Shown here: one piece after another, positions 44,428 to 53,575 of the stretch
How positions within the stretch are numbered: the first letter of the stretch is position 1
Layout of the letters: every line of letters starts with the position of its first letter
Source: UBA2040 sp041751955
GTDB taxonomy: Bacteria > Bacteroidota > Bacteroidia > Flavobacteriales_D > Crocinitomicaceae
Direction: 5' to 3'
Length of the DNA: 64,000 nt
Assembly: GCA_041751955.1 (NCBI GenBank)
Contig: JBGSIB010000003.1
Coordinates: 1 to 64,000, forward strand
Notes under the pieces: model-generated
Told to the model about the DNA's origin: nothing
The model's database searches: none
The model's input: only the letters and a program-made list of their open reading frames with translations
Made by a program: the position numbers and the translations under genes

Positions 44428-44691
44428 TCAAATTCCTTCCAAACTGTCCTGTTCTTTCTTCAATTTAATGAACAGTCCTTGTAGAACTTTGTCACCGTCA
44501 TAATCTATAGCCATGAGGGACATTCCATTTGGGTAGTCGTCGTATGCTAAATTCAGAATTGAGCCATTAAGTTTAATTTCCCAGAACCTAATGTCGGGAC
44601 CGTCCACGTAGGATAATTTATTTGCACCAAAGTTTTTACAAAATGCTTTTGCAAATCCCGGAAAATTCTCCCAAGTTCCATCCTCGGTCAA
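44428..44691 (-). CDS. Small cytoplasmic protein with no ATG start in its open frame
   Basis: An 87-aa reading from TTG at 44691 (TEDGTWENFPGFAKAFCKNFG, FWEIKLNGSILNLAYDDYPN). The frame stays open upstream to 44757 and the extra residues (QTIKFKKPILSKAQSGHLII) also look coding, but it contains no ATG, GTG or CTG that fits; only ATT, ATC or ATA codons are present. So the real start may be a rare codon or lost by mutation. The domain resembles small DUF proteins of about 100 aa; family not certain. Confidence 0.55.
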   Translation of the reverse strand: MTEDGTWENFPGFAKAFCKNFGANKLSYVDGPDIRFWEIKLNGSILNLAYDDYPNGMSLMAIDYDGDKVLQGLFIKLKKEQDSLEGI

Positions 44692-44757
44692 TTCTATAAT
44701 TAGATGACCAGATTGAGCTTTCGATAGTATGGGCTTTTTAAATTTGATCGTTTGTTT

Positions 44758-45104
44758 TTATTGTTGCCAACAATTCGCTATCCGCAATTGCGCATATTCC
44801 CTATTTATTCCTATTCCCTTTAATCCACTGAAAATCTGCATAAAAAGCGACAACAAACGACTATAAAAAATTGAAAACGTTTTCATAATGCATACTCTTC
44901 AGTGTTATACGAATAAAAGTACAAATAAATTTCAAAAAGGGTTGGTAGGCGAAAATTAATTTTCTTTCTTCCAACCAATTCAGCTTCATTCGCGGCTCAT
45001 TTGAGTGGAATTAAGGTTATGTTTACTGCTTTATAAAATCCTGCTCATCCCAAAATCCTTAAAATCCCGGATTCTCCAATATACCTTGTTAGTCAGAAAT
45101 CCTA
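44758..45104. other. Spacer with a dispersed repeat
   Basis: The 347 nt hold no gene. The stretch at about 45034-45074 (AAAATCCTGCTCATCCCAA, AAATCCTTAAAATCCCGGA) is a copy of the 'AATCCTG' dispersed repeat with a period near 11-12 nt, common in Bacteroidota. It lies 31 nt from the end of the methyltransferase gene. Confidence 0.5.
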
Positions 45105-45959
45105 TCAAGAAATCTGCAACCAATACGACCCACCATGTTGTTCCACATCTTCCAAATTAGGGTGATTCCACATCGGTGAAATGATTTCGCTCAAGGCTTT
45201 GTCTTCACTGATGAAAAAGTTGGGTAGAATGGTCTTGTATTTTTCAGGATTAGCCAAAATGAAAGCGGCCAAGAGGTATTGTTCGTTGTAAAAACGGTCG
45301 CACATGAACTGCGGGTAATCGTAAGGTAAATAGATGTCGTGGATATGAACGATTACGCCTTTTTTCAATTGAGGCAACAATTCCAAGAAGCAAATCATCG
45401 CGTCGGAATTGGGAAATACACGGTGTGAATTATCAATGAACAAAATGTCGTTTTCGTTCAATTCGTCTATTATAAACTGAATGTCTTTGATGTTTTCAAA
45501 TGGCTGGCGAATCACTTTGTCTGCCAAATGATCAATGTTGGCTCTCGGATACGGATCTATGGAAATAATTTCGGTTGATAAGTTATTGTCTTTTATCGCC
45601 TTACGCGCCACTTTGGTGGAATTTCCTGAACCAATTTCTATGTATTTCTTCGGGTGTTTCGTGGCAATTATGCCGTAAATCCCAACAATGTCCAAACCAG
45701 GCAAAAAGTCATTGTTCCAAGCCGGCTGATTTTCGTCTTTTTCCTGCGTACTTTGTTGAATAGCCTGAATTTTGTCCTTAAAAGTTAGAAAAGCATTCAA
45801 ATTCGTTGCATACACTTCTCTGTTCGCTTCAATGATGGATTTCAATTGTGGATGACCTGTTTCTGGGAAACGCGGTTTTGCATCCACTTTGTAGTCCAAA
45901 TGAACGGTCTGGTGTTTGCCAGAGAGAAAACGATAGAGAGATTTGAGTTTGTCTTTCAT
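45105..45959 (-). CDS. Class I SAM-dependent methyltransferase (Methyltransf_24-like)
   Basis: A 284-aa protein. KYIEIGSGNSTKVARKAIKD is the SAM-binding motif I (GxGxST), IISIDPYPRANIDHL motif II and DILFIDNSHRVFPNSD motif for a catalytic Asp. KKGVIVHIHDIYLPYDYP follows. This is the Methyltransf_24 type often found near sugar or cell-surface loci; the substrate is unknown. Two kinds of dispersed repeat flank the gene (45034-45074 and 45970-46007). Confidence 0.8.
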   Translation of the reverse strand: MKDKLKSLYRFLSGKHQTVHLDYKVDAKPRFPETGHPQLKSIIEANREVYATNLNAFLTFKDKIQAIQQSTQEKDENQPAWNNDFLPGLDIVGIYGIIATKHPKKYIEIGSGNSTKVARKAIKDNNLSTEIISIDPYPRANIDHLADKVIRQPFENIKDIQFIIDELNENDILFIDNSHRVFPNSDAMICFLELLPQLKKGVIVHIHDIYLPYDYPQFMCDRFYNEQYLLAAFILANPEKYKTILPNFFISEDKALSEIISPMWNHPNLEDVEQHGGSYWLQIS

Positions 45960-45969
45960 AATGGATTAA

Positions 45970-46007
45970 CCACAAAGGCACAAAGAAGGCGCAAAGGGCA
46001 CGAAGAA
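45970..46007. repeat. Dispersed short repeat, four units of 8-11 nt
   Basis: Four related units, CACAAAGG, CACAAAGAAGG, CGCAAAGGG, CACGAAGAA (45971-46007), form a copy of the widespread 'CACAAAGGCACAAAG' repeat. It starts right after the methyltransferase start and ends at the glmM stop. Confidence 0.65.
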
Positions 46008-47393
46008 TTAAATGATTGCTTTTATTTCGGTGATGATTCGTTCGGCTAGTTCGTTGGCGGTATCGGCTGTTTTACTTTCGGCGTAGATGCGTATGATCGG
46101 TTCGGTGTTGCTTTTACGCAAGTGAACCCATTCTTTGGCTATGTAAATTTTCACACCATCCGTCGTGTCTACTTCTTCATGCGCATATTTTGCGGCCATG
46201 TCTTCCAAAACTTTGTCGACGTTGATTTCAGGTGTCAATTCGATTTTGTTTTTTGAAATCGTGTATTTTGGATAGCTATCTCTCAACTGAGAAACGGTCA
46301 TTTTTTTATGTGCAAGGGAAGACAGGAATAAAGCAATTCCAACCAAAGAATCACGTCCGTAATGCGATTCAGGATAGATGATTCCACCATTTCCTTCGCC
46401 ACCGATAACGGCATGGGTTTCTTTCATTTTCGCTACAACATTCACTTCACCAACAGCGGCGGCAGAGTAGAGGAGACCTCTTGCTTCTGTCACGTCGCGC
46501 AAAGCTCGGGTAGACGACAAATTGGAAACCGTTGCGCCAGGCGTGTGCGTCAACACGTAATCCGCGCAGGCAACAAGTGTGTATTCTTCTCCAAACATGC
46601 TTCCGTCTTCACAAACCAATGCCAAACGGTCAACATCTGGATCGACTGTAATTCCAACATCAGCCTTGCTTTCGATTATTTTCGAAGAAAGATCAGTCAA
46701 ATGTTCAGGCAATGGTTCCGGATTGTGCGGAAAGTGTCCAGTAGGATCGCAGTACATTTCTGTTATTTGCGTTACACCTAAAGCACGAAGCAAAGCTGGA
46801 ACAAAGATTCCACCAGTTGAATTCACCGCATCTACAACTACATGAAAATTGGCGTCTGCAATGGCTTTTTTGTCTACCAATGGCAAAGCCAAAACGGCAT
46901 CGATGTGTTTTTGTAAATAAGTATCGTTGGGCGTTATTGTTCCAAGATCATCGACGTCGGCAAAGTCAAAAGCTTCACGTTCAGCAATATCTAAAACTTT
47001 TTCTCCGTCAGCACCTGAAATGAATTCACCTTTTTCATTCAGTAATTTCAAAGCATTCCATTGTTTTGGGTTGTGGCTAGCGGTCAAAATAATTCCGCCT
47101 TGCGCATTTTCCAATGGAACGGCAATTTCAACCGTAGGTGTTGTAGAAAGTCCTAAATCCACTACATCAATTCCTAAACCAGAAAGCGTAGCTGAAACCA
47201 AATTGGAAATCATTTGACCTGAAATTCGTGCGTCGCGACCAATAACTACTTTCAAACGTTTACCAACGTGAGCACCTTGCAACCAAGTTCCGTATGCTGC
47301 AGCATATTTTACGGCATCAACAGGTGTTAATCCGTCGTTTACTTTTCCGCCAATCGTACCTCGAATGCCAGAAATGGATTTAATCAATGTCAT
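46008..47393 (-). CDS. glmM: Phosphoglucosamine mutase
   Basis: A 461-aa alpha-D-phosphohexomutase converting glucosamine-6-phosphate to glucosamine-1-phosphate for peptidoglycan and surface polysaccharide. LTASHNPKQWNALKLL holds the phosphorylated Ser (S106) and DPDVDRLAL the Mg loop. GGEGNGGIIYPESHYGRD is the sugar-binding region, and RKSNTEPIIRIYAESK the phosphate-binding loop. The enzyme is slightly longer than E. coli GlmM (445 aa). It ends an operon-like series: TPR protein, ribH, glmM. A phosphomannomutase activity could also fit this family. Confidence 0.85.
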   Translation of the reverse strand: MTLIKSISGIRGTIGGKVNDGLTPVDAVKYAAAYGTWLQGAHVGKRLKVVIGRDARISGQMISNLVSATLSGLGIDVVDLGLSTTPTVEIAVPLENAQGGIILTASHNPKQWNALKLLNEKGEFISGADGEKVLDIAEREAFDFADVDDLGTITPNDTYLQKHIDAVLALPLVDKKAIADANFHVVVDAVNSTGGIFVPALLRALGVTQITEMYCDPTGHFPHNPEPLPEHLTDLSSKIIESKADVGITVDPDVDRLALVCEDGSMFGEEYTLVACADYVLTHTPGATVSNLSSTRALRDVTEARGLLYSAAAVGEVNVVAKMKETHAVIGGEGNGGIIYPESHYGRDSLVGIALFLSSLAHKKMTVSQLRDSYPKYTISKNKIELTPEINVDKVLEDMAAKYAHEEVDTTDGVKIYIAKEWVHLRKSNTEPIIRIYAESKTADTANELAERIITEIKAII

Positions 47394-47405
47394 GAGAAAT
47401 TAGTT

Positions 47406-47897
47406 TTAAAAGAGTGAACGTTTCAGTTCGATCATTTTCATGCACGCAATGGCACATTCTGTTCCTTTGTTGCCGTGTATGCCACCAGAACGATCAATGG
47501 ATTGTTGCATGGTATTGTCAGTCAACAAACAGAATGTAACAGGTCTGCTGTATTTCAAGTTCAATTTGGCAATTCCGCTCGTTGCCGCTTTGCAAACGAA
47601 GTCGAAATGTTTGGTTTCGCCCTGAATAACGCAACCGATAGCAATTACACCATCCAAAAAGCGTGATTCTAGCATTAATTGAGCACCCAAGGGCAATTCA
47701 AAGGCGCCCGGAACAAATTGAACATGAATATTTTCGGGTTTGACACCGTTTTCAACCAAAGTCGTTTCCGCACCTTTCAAGAGATTGAACGTTATATTTT
47801 CATTCCACTCAGAAACAACAATGCCGATTTTGAAATCGGCACCGTTTGGAACAAAGTCCTTATTGTAATCTGACAAATTGCGATTTGCTGTTGCCAT
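47406..47897 (-). CDS. ribH: 6,7-dimethyl-8-ribityllumazine synthase
   Basis: A 163-aa lumazine synthase, the next to last enzyme of riboflavin synthesis. GIVVSEWNENITFNLLKGAE is the substrate-binding motif, VPGAFELPLGAQLML the second, and GCVIQGETKHFDFVC holds the catalytic His. The C-terminal tail has LLTDNTMQQSIDRSGG and GNKGTECA. ATG at 47897 is chosen; it is directly next to the stop of the TPR gene, so a start further upstream would overlap it heavily. The remaining rib genes are not in the window. Confidence 0.93.
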   Translation of the reverse strand: MATANRNLSDYNKDFVPNGADFKIGIVVSEWNENITFNLLKGAETTLVENGVKPENIHVQFVPGAFELPLGAQLMLESRFLDGVIAIGCVIQGETKHFDFVCKAATSGIAKLNLKYSRPVTFCLLTDNTMQQSIDRSGGIHGNKGTECAIACMKMIELKRSLF

Positions 47898-47898
47898 T

Positions 47899-48543
47899 TT
47901 AGATAACTGTTTTATTCTTCGCTCTTGCGAGATATTTGTCAATTGATTTTTGATTGCCAAATTGCAAGTAATTGTCCTTGATCTTTTGGTACAATTCCGT
48001 TGCCGTTTTGTGATCTTTCAGTTTCATTTCCGTTACCAAAGCCGCTTTGAACAAATATTTTGGTGTTGAATAGTCATTTTCAACCATTTCAGCTGCTTCC
48101 ATATACAGTGCAACCGCTTCTTTGTAATTTTTCATTTCACTGTGGCAATCACCCTGCAAACCAACTGCATCAACGCGAACATAGGTATCAGAAACTTTTA
48201 CATTTTCCAATTCTTTCAAAGCTTTTTTGAATTCACCTTTTTCCATGTACTGACGTCCCAAAACAAATTGAGAAATCTCACCACCATCATAACCGTTGAA
48301 TTTTTTCACCGTTGGTGTAAGTTCTTCAATTGCCATGTTTGTCGAATCCATCGAAGCATAATTCAAACCAACGTAACCCGCTTCTTTCGATTTCTCGTTT
48401 TTCGGATTAGCAATAAAAATTTTATATAAAAAGTATCCTAGAATCAAAACGATGAGTCCACCAACTACATAGGTAACCAATCGAGCCGTTTTGTTCGACT
48501 TGAATTCATTCTTTAAAGATTCCGGAGAAAGATTTTCTAACAT
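47899..48543 (-). CDS. Membrane-anchored tetratricopeptide protein
   Basis: A 214-aa protein. A short cytoplasmic N terminus is followed by a transmembrane helix (about 22-47, LVTYVVGGLIVLILGYFLYKIF) and then TPR-like repeats (GEFKKALKELENVKVSDTY, KNYKEAVALYMEAAEMVEND, KDHKTATELYQKIKDNYLQ). This layout resembles YfgM-like ancillary secretion proteins, as well as other YbgF-like TPR proteins. It is 1 nt upstream of ribH. Confidence 0.75.
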   Translation of the reverse strand: MLENLSPESLKNEFKSNKTARLVTYVVGGLIVLILGYFLYKIFIANPKNEKSKEAGYVGLNYASMDSTNMAIEELTPTVKKFNGYDGGEISQFVLGRQYMEKGEFKKALKELENVKVSDTYVRVDAVGLQGDCHSEMKNYKEAVALYMEAAEMVENDYSTPKYLFKAALVTEMKLKDHKTATELYQKIKDNYLQFGNQKSIDKYLARAKNKTVI

Positions 48544-48635
48544 GTGTGCTATTTTAACGGTGCAAAAGTAATTTTTTTTTCCTAAAGAAAAAATCGATTT
48601 TTTAACAATTCAAGATTTACTTGAGAAGTTGCGTT

Positions 48636-49097
48636 TTATTCAACGATTGTAATCGATTCGATTCGGTCGTTTTGACGGATATCATCTACAATATCAACAC
48701 CTTCTGTAACTTTACCAAAACACGTGTGAACTCCGTCCAAATGTGACGTATTGTTTCGTGAGTGACAAACAAAAAATTGTGATCCTCCTGTATTTTTTCC
48801 AGCGTGTGCCATGGACAAAACTCCTCTGTCGTGGTATTGATTTCCACCGCTAGTTTCACAATCGATAGAATAACCTGGTCCACCTGTTCCTGCCATTCCT
48901 TTAGCTCCTTCTCTAGAATTTGGACAACCACCTTGAATCACGAAATCAGGCAAAACACGGTGAAAACTCAAACCGTCGTAATATCCTTCCTTGGCTAATT
49001 TCACAAAGTTTGCTACTGTATTGGGTGCGTCTTGTTCGTAGAACTCAACTTTCATTTCTCCCTTTTCGGTCTTGATAATTGCGTGCATATGTTTCAT
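48636..49097 (-). CDS. Cyclophilin-type peptidyl-prolyl cis-trans isomerase
   Basis: A 153-aa cytoplasmic cyclophilin. NTVANFVKLAKEGYYDGLSF, HRVLPDFVIQGGCPNSREGA and GKNTGGSQFFVCH are the family motifs with the catalytic Arg in FHR and the FxxxQ region. No signal peptide is present. ATG at 49097 is chosen; a second ATG at 49088 and an in-frame TTG at 49112 are possible. It accelerates proline isomerisation in protein folding. Confidence 0.9.
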   Translation of the reverse strand: MKHMHAIIKTEKGEMKVEFYEQDAPNTVANFVKLAKEGYYDGLSFHRVLPDFVIQGGCPNSREGAKGMAGTGGPGYSIDCETSGGNQYHDRGVLSMAHAGKNTGGSQFFVCHSRNNTSHLDGVHTCFGKVTEGVDIVDDIRQNDRIESITIVE

Positions 49098-49109
49098 TTT
49101 TATGGACGA

Positions 49110-49137
49110 CAAAAGTAGCTATTTTTCATCATTTCAA
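49110..49137 (-). promoter_or_regulatory. Candidate promoter of the cyclophilin gene
   Basis: On the minus strand TACTTTTG (49110-49117) matches TAnnTTTG and a TTG lies 17 nt upstream (49135-49137). The spacer is 2 nt shorter than the usual 19-21. The box lies 12 nt before the ATG. Confidence 0.4.
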
Positions 49138-49178
49138 AAGAAACTAAAAAATTGAACCGCTACTTTAAGGGAAGACCT

Positions 49179-49186
49179 TATTTTTG
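49179..49186 (+). promoter_or_regulatory. Candidate -7 box of bshC
   Basis: TATTTTTG matches TAnnTTTG and lies 5 nt upstream of the ATG at 49192, so a transcript would be nearly leaderless. A TTG lies 24 nt upstream, longer than the consensus spacer. Confidence 0.4.
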
Positions 49187-49191
49187 TGGCA

Positions 49192-50772
49192 ATGAGAATT
49201 GAAAAAATAGCCAGAGACAAAACAGGATTATTTTCTGGATTGGCCAATGATTTGGTATACAATCAAGCAGGTTTATCTGATTTTATAATTGAACCTTTTT
49301 CTATTGAAGCCTTTGAAAATCAGATTCAAAGAAAGAAAAATAGTTATTCAAGTGCATCTAGAAAAGTTTTGGTGGAGGTTTTGACCAAAAATTACGGAAG
49401 CAAAATCAGTGCGACTCAACAAGAAAATTTAAAGAATTTAGCTTCTGAAAATACCTTTACGGTAACCACTGGACATCAACTTTCATTGGCTACAGGACCT
49501 TTGTATTTTGTGATTAAAATTCTTCATGTTTCGAAAATGGCGATTGAATTGAAGAAAAAATTTCCCGCGTATGACTTCGTGCCTATATTTTGGATGGCCA
49601 GTGAAGACCACGACTTTGAAGAAATCAATCAAGTCAATTTGTTCAATCAAAAATGGCAATGGAATACCGAGCAAAAAGGTGCTGTTGGAAGATTTGGAAT
49701 GGAGAATTGGGAACAATTTCGCAATGAGATAGGTGAACTTTTTAAAAATCACCCGGAAAGTGAGGTGATGGATATTTTGAATCTCTACCAGGGCGGAAAT
49801 TTGTCCGAAGCGACCTTTAATTTAGTCAATGCACTATTCAAAGATTATGGCGTTTTGACATTGGATGCAGACAATGTAGCATTGAAAAGTTTATTTGCTG
49901 GAATTGTAAAAGAAGAAATACTGGAAAACAAAGCAGAATCGGCTGTTGAAAAGACCAATAAACTGCTGGAAGATAAAGAATTGAGTACACAAGCACATGC
50001 CAGAGAAATCAATGTTTTTCTGCTTGCTGATCAAAAGCGAGAGCGGATTCAAAGAAAAGGAGATGGTTTTTTCGTGGAAGGAATTGGTGATTTTTCTCAA
50101 GAAGAAATGTTGAATATGCTGGAGGAAGACCCATCGCAGTTTTCACCCAATGTGATTCTCCGTCCTGTTTATCAAGAATGTATTTTGCCTAATCTTTGTT
50201 ACGTTGGAGGAGGCGGTGAAATGGCGTATTGGTTGCAATTGAAAGGTGTTTTTGAAGTGTACCACATTCCTTATCCTTTGATTCAAGTACGAAATTCATT
50301 GATGTTGATTGATGAAGGAACCTCCAAAAAAATGGAAACCATAAATTGGAACAGCGAGAACCTTTTTGAAGATCTCGACCAAGCGAAAAAGAAGTTCGTT
50401 CTGAATCAAACAGAGGAACTAGATTTCAATGATTTACGAGAGAAGCAGATGCATTTGGTGTCGGCCGCACGACAATTAGTTGCAAAAGTAGACCCCAATT
50501 TAAACAGTTTTGTGGAAGCGGAAATGACCCGTATGTCGAAGCAAATAGAGAATCTTGAACAGAAACTCATCCGCGCTGAAAAAGCAAAATTTGAAAAATC
50601 GCTGAAACAAATGGATCAGGTCAAAGACAAACTTTTTCCAGGGGGAGGTTTGCAAGAAAGACATACCAATTTCTTTCAGTTTTGCGCTGATGGACAAGTA
50701 TTCACGCATCTAAATCAAATAGCAGAAGCCATTGATCCATTCGAAAAAGATTTCACAGTTTGTTATTTCTAA
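49192..50772 (+). CDS. bshC: Bacillithiol biosynthesis cysteine-adding enzyme (BshC)
   Basis: A 526-aa protein of the BshC family, which adds cysteine to GlcN-malate in the last step of bacillithiol synthesis. TVTTGHQLSLATGPLYFVIK is the substrate-pocket motif, and VPIFWMASEDHDFEEINQV carries the HxGH-like HD-type residues. VGGGGEMAYWLQLKGVFEV and a C-terminal coiled coil (about 430-480) complete the fold. ATG at 49192 is chosen over a GTG 6 nt upstream. The bshA and bshB genes are not in this window. Confidence 0.9.
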   Translation: MRIEKIARDKTGLFSGLANDLVYNQAGLSDFIIEPFSIEAFENQIQRKKNSYSSASRKVLVEVLTKNYGSKISATQQENLKNLASENTFTVTTGHQLSLATGPLYFVIKILHVSKMAIELKKKFPAYDFVPIFWMASEDHDFEEINQVNLFNQKWQWNTEQKGAVGRFGMENWEQFRNEIGELFKNHPESEVMDILNLYQGGNLSEATFNLVNALFKDYGVLTLDADNVALKSLFAGIVKEEILENKAESAVEKTNKLLEDKELSTQAHAREINVFLLADQKRERIQRKGDGFFVEGIGDFSQEEMLNMLEEDPSQFSPNVILRPVYQECILPNLCYVGGGGEMAYWLQLKGVFEVYHIPYPLIQVRNSLMLIDEGTSKKMETINWNSENLFEDLDQAKKKFVLNQTEELDFNDLREKQMHLVSAARQLVAKVDPNLNSFVEAEMTRMSKQIENLEQKLIRAEKAKFEKSLKQMDQVKDKLFPGGGLQERHTNFFQFCADGQVFTHLNQIAEAIDPFEKDFTVCYF

Positions 50773-50821
50773 TGATCGTTCACTCAATAATTCGTTTCTT
50801 TTGACGTTCAGCACTTATTCT

Positions 50822-53491
50822 ATGAGATTTTGGATATTATTTCTTTTGCTTTTTACTGGTATTTATAGCCAAGCACAAAATACAGTTTTGCTTGGGCGAT
50901 GCATAAATAAAAAAGGAAAAGAACTGGGCGGAATAGAGGTTAAAAGTCCTCAATCACAACCTGTTGAAACCCTGACTGACGAGAAAGGCATTTTCGCTTT
51001 AAATGTTCAGCAAGGAGATACAATCCAAATTTTCTTTAAAGACATTGTCAATTTAAAACCAATAAACGATATCACGATAATTGTTCCAATCGGGGAGTCA
51101 ACATTTCAAATAAATGACGTGATACTCGACATACAACAAGAGGATGCTGTTGTTATTGATAGAGAAAAATTCGATCCTTTTAAATTGCCTACGATTAAAT
51201 TTGGTGATCTAGGCAAACTTCCTGGAGGTAGAGGCGTGGAAGGTTTTTTGGCATTGACGGCCGCAGGTTTAACATCCAACAACGAGTTAACTTCCAATTA
51301 CAACGTCCGTGGTGGAAACTATGATGAAAATCTCGTTTACGTCAATGGATTTTTGATTTATCGTCCGTTTTTGACACGTTCAGGTCAGCAAGAGGGAATG
51401 AGTTTTATCAATACCGCTTTGGTTGAGGAAATCTCCTTTTCCGCAGGTGGTTTTGATGCAGGTTACGGCGATAAATTGAGTTCTGTTCTCGATATCAAAT
51501 ACAAGACACCATCGAAGGTATTCAAAGCTTCTGCCATGGCTTCTTTACTTGGTGTAGAGGCACATGTTGAACAAGCAATTGGTTCTCGATTTAACTATTT
51601 AGTCGGTGCAAGATACCGAGCGAATGGATATTTATTGAATTCACTTCCTGCAAAAGGTGCCTACAACCCTGTTTTTGCCGATGCTCAAATCGTTACCAAT
51701 TTTGCTTTAACCGAAAAGTTGGATTGGTCGATAATCGGTCATTATTCCTCCAACGATTATCGTTTTGCACCACAGACACAATCGACAGACTTTGGAACGG
51801 TCAATGAAGCCTACTCTTTTGTCATTTATTACGAAGGGCAGGAGCAGACGAAATTCTTGACAGGAATGGGAGGAACTTCTTTAAAATGGAGACCTAACAA
51901 AAAAACAAATTTGGATTTTTATGCCACAGCTTTTCGTTCCGTTGAACGAGAATATTTCGACATTTTGGGTGAATATTTTATCAATGAATTGGAAACGGAT
52001 CCGTCCAAAGAAGAATTTGGAGATTCAATTGCCAACGTTGGTATTGGTGGTTTCTTAAACCATGCCCGAAACAAATTGACGGCAACTATTATCAATGTAT
52101 ATCACGATGGTCGTTATGAATTGGCAAATAAATTCAAAGACGAGGACAGAAACAAATTGTTCGTTTCCAATTTGAAATGGGGTGTGAATTTTCAGCGTGA
52201 TCAATTCGAAGATGTATTGAGCGAATGGCGATTGATTGACTCCGCCGGATATAGTATTCCACAGACCAACCCCAATGAGTTAGAGCTTTTTGAAACTATC
52301 AAAGGAAACTTGAGCTTGAAAACTTTTCGAGCGACTTCTTATCTGCAACTGAATTCCATCTGGACCCAAAGCAAAAAGAACTACATCACGAATACAAAAT
52401 GGAAAGGCAAAGATTCTCTGGGCGTGAAATTTGTCAATAAATATACGGATACACTTTCCTCATCCGCCGCAAGATTGGCACTAAATGTTGGTGTTAGAGG
52501 CGGTTACACAGACATCAACAAAGAGTTTTATGTTACGCCACGGGTATCGCTTACTTACTTCCCAAGAGTTTACATGCGCTCTGGAGGCAATCTTTCTCGA
52601 CGGGATGTTCGTGTTCGCTTGGCTTCAGGTTTGTATTATCAACCACCATTTTATCGGGAATTTAGAACTTTTGAAGGTCAACTGAATTTGAATGTGAAAT
52701 CACAGAAATCGTTTCATTTGATTGGTGGAACGGATATTTACGTGAATTTATGGGACAGAGAAGCACCTTTCAAGATTGGTGTTGACGCGTATTACAAATA
52801 CATGTGGGATGTCAATCCGTATGAAATAGACAATGTTAGAACCCGCTACTTTGCTGAAAACAATGCTGTTGCCTACGCTTACGGTTTGGATTTCAACATG
52901 AATGGTCAATTCATCAAAGGGATAGAATCTTATTTCAAATTTGGTTTGATGTCTACAAAAGAAGATATATTGAATGACACCTACACCGAATATTTCAATT
53001 CGGACGGTGAACAAATCATTTTCGGTTATACCTTCAACGACGCAATAGTGGATAGTGTTGTGACTAATCCTGGTTACATCCCAAGACCAACCGACCAGTT
53101 TTTCACCTTTGCTGCTTTGATCCAAGATCAGATGCCGAAATACGAAAGTTTCAGCGTGCAGCTCGGATTGCAATTCGGAACAGGTTTGCCTTACGGTCCG
53201 CCAGACAGAGACCGTTTCAAAGATACATTGCGTTTGAAAAGTTACTTCAGAACAGATATCGGTTTTTCGTATGATTTCCTTTACAAAAAGCGCAATGAAC
53301 TCAGTGACAAAGAAAATTTCTTCACCAAGAATTTTACCGATGCCATCGTTTCTTTGGAAGTATTCAATTTGCTCGGAATCAACAATGTATTGTCCAAACA
53401 ATGGATACAAGACGTCAGTGGAATTTACTACGCCATTCCCAATAATTTAACCGCACGAAGGTTTAATGTTAAGTTGATTTTGAGGCTTTAG
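50822..53491 (+). CDS. TonB-dependent receptor with carboxypeptidase-like N-terminal domain
   Basis: An 889-aa outer-membrane receptor. A signal peptide (ILFLLLFTGIYSQAQ) precedes a carboxypeptidase D-like regulatory domain (about 20-105), then the plug (GGRGVEGFLALTAAGLTSNN, NYNVRGGNYDENLVYVNGF) and a beta-barrel of about 700 residues ending in the typical terminal strand RRFNVKLILRL. No SusD-type partner is adjacent, so it is not a classical polysaccharide locus. ATG at 50822 starts the signal peptide. Ligand unknown. Confidence 0.87.
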   Translation: MRFWILFLLLFTGIYSQAQNTVLLGRCINKKGKELGGIEVKSPQSQPVETLTDEKGIFALNVQQGDTIQIFFKDIVNLKPINDITIIVPIGESTFQINDVILDIQQEDAVVIDREKFDPFKLPTIKFGDLGKLPGGRGVEGFLALTAAGLTSNNELTSNYNVRGGNYDENLVYVNGFLIYRPFLTRSGQQEGMSFINTALVEEISFSAGGFDAGYGDKLSSVLDIKYKTPSKVFKASAMASLLGVEAHVEQAIGSRFNYLVGARYRANGYLLNSLPAKGAYNPVFADAQIVTNFALTEKLDWSIIGHYSSNDYRFAPQTQSTDFGTVNEAYSFVIYYEGQEQTKFLTGMGGTSLKWRPNKKTNLDFYATAFRSVEREYFDILGEYFINELETDPSKEEFGDSIANVGIGGFLNHARNKLTATIINVYHDGRYELANKFKDEDRNKLFVSNLKWGVNFQRDQFEDVLSEWRLIDSAGYSIPQTNPNELELFETIKGNLSLKTFRATSYLQLNSIWTQSKKNYITNTKWKGKDSLGVKFVNKYTDTLSSSAARLALNVGVRGGYTDINKEFYVTPRVSLTYFPRVYMRSGGNLSRRDVRVRLASGLYYQPPFYREFRTFEGQLNLNVKSQKSFHLIGGTDIYVNLWDREAPFKIGVDAYYKYMWDVNPYEIDNVRTRYFAENNAVAYAYGLDFNMNGQFIKGIESYFKFGLMSTKEDILNDTYTEYFNSDGEQIIFGYTFNDAIVDSVVTNPGYIPRPTDQFFTFAALIQDQMPKYESFSVQLGLQFGTGLPYGPPDRDRFKDTLRLKSYFRTDIGFSYDFLYKKRNELSDKENFFTKNFTDAIVSLEVFNLLGINNVLSKQWIQDVSGIYYAIPNNLTARRFNVKLILRL

Positions 53492-53575
53492 TTTCGAATT
53501 AAGAATTAAAAATGAAGGTTGGATTTGCAATCCGTATCAGCTAACAATCCGCGCCAACTGCGCAACAAATAATCC

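Noticed and set aside
47898..47960. Longer ribH starting inside the TPR gene
   Set aside because: It overlaps coding sequence of the TPR gene; the ATG at 47897 gives the normal lumazine synthase N terminus.
50732..50821. Upstream start for the TonB receptor overlapping the bshC stop
   Set aside because: The added 30 residues are polar and the signal peptide begins at the ATG at 50822.
52748..53410. Minus-strand 220-codon open frame inside the TonB receptor
   Set aside because: It lies wholly within a gene with clear receptor features, and no family resemblance is seen.
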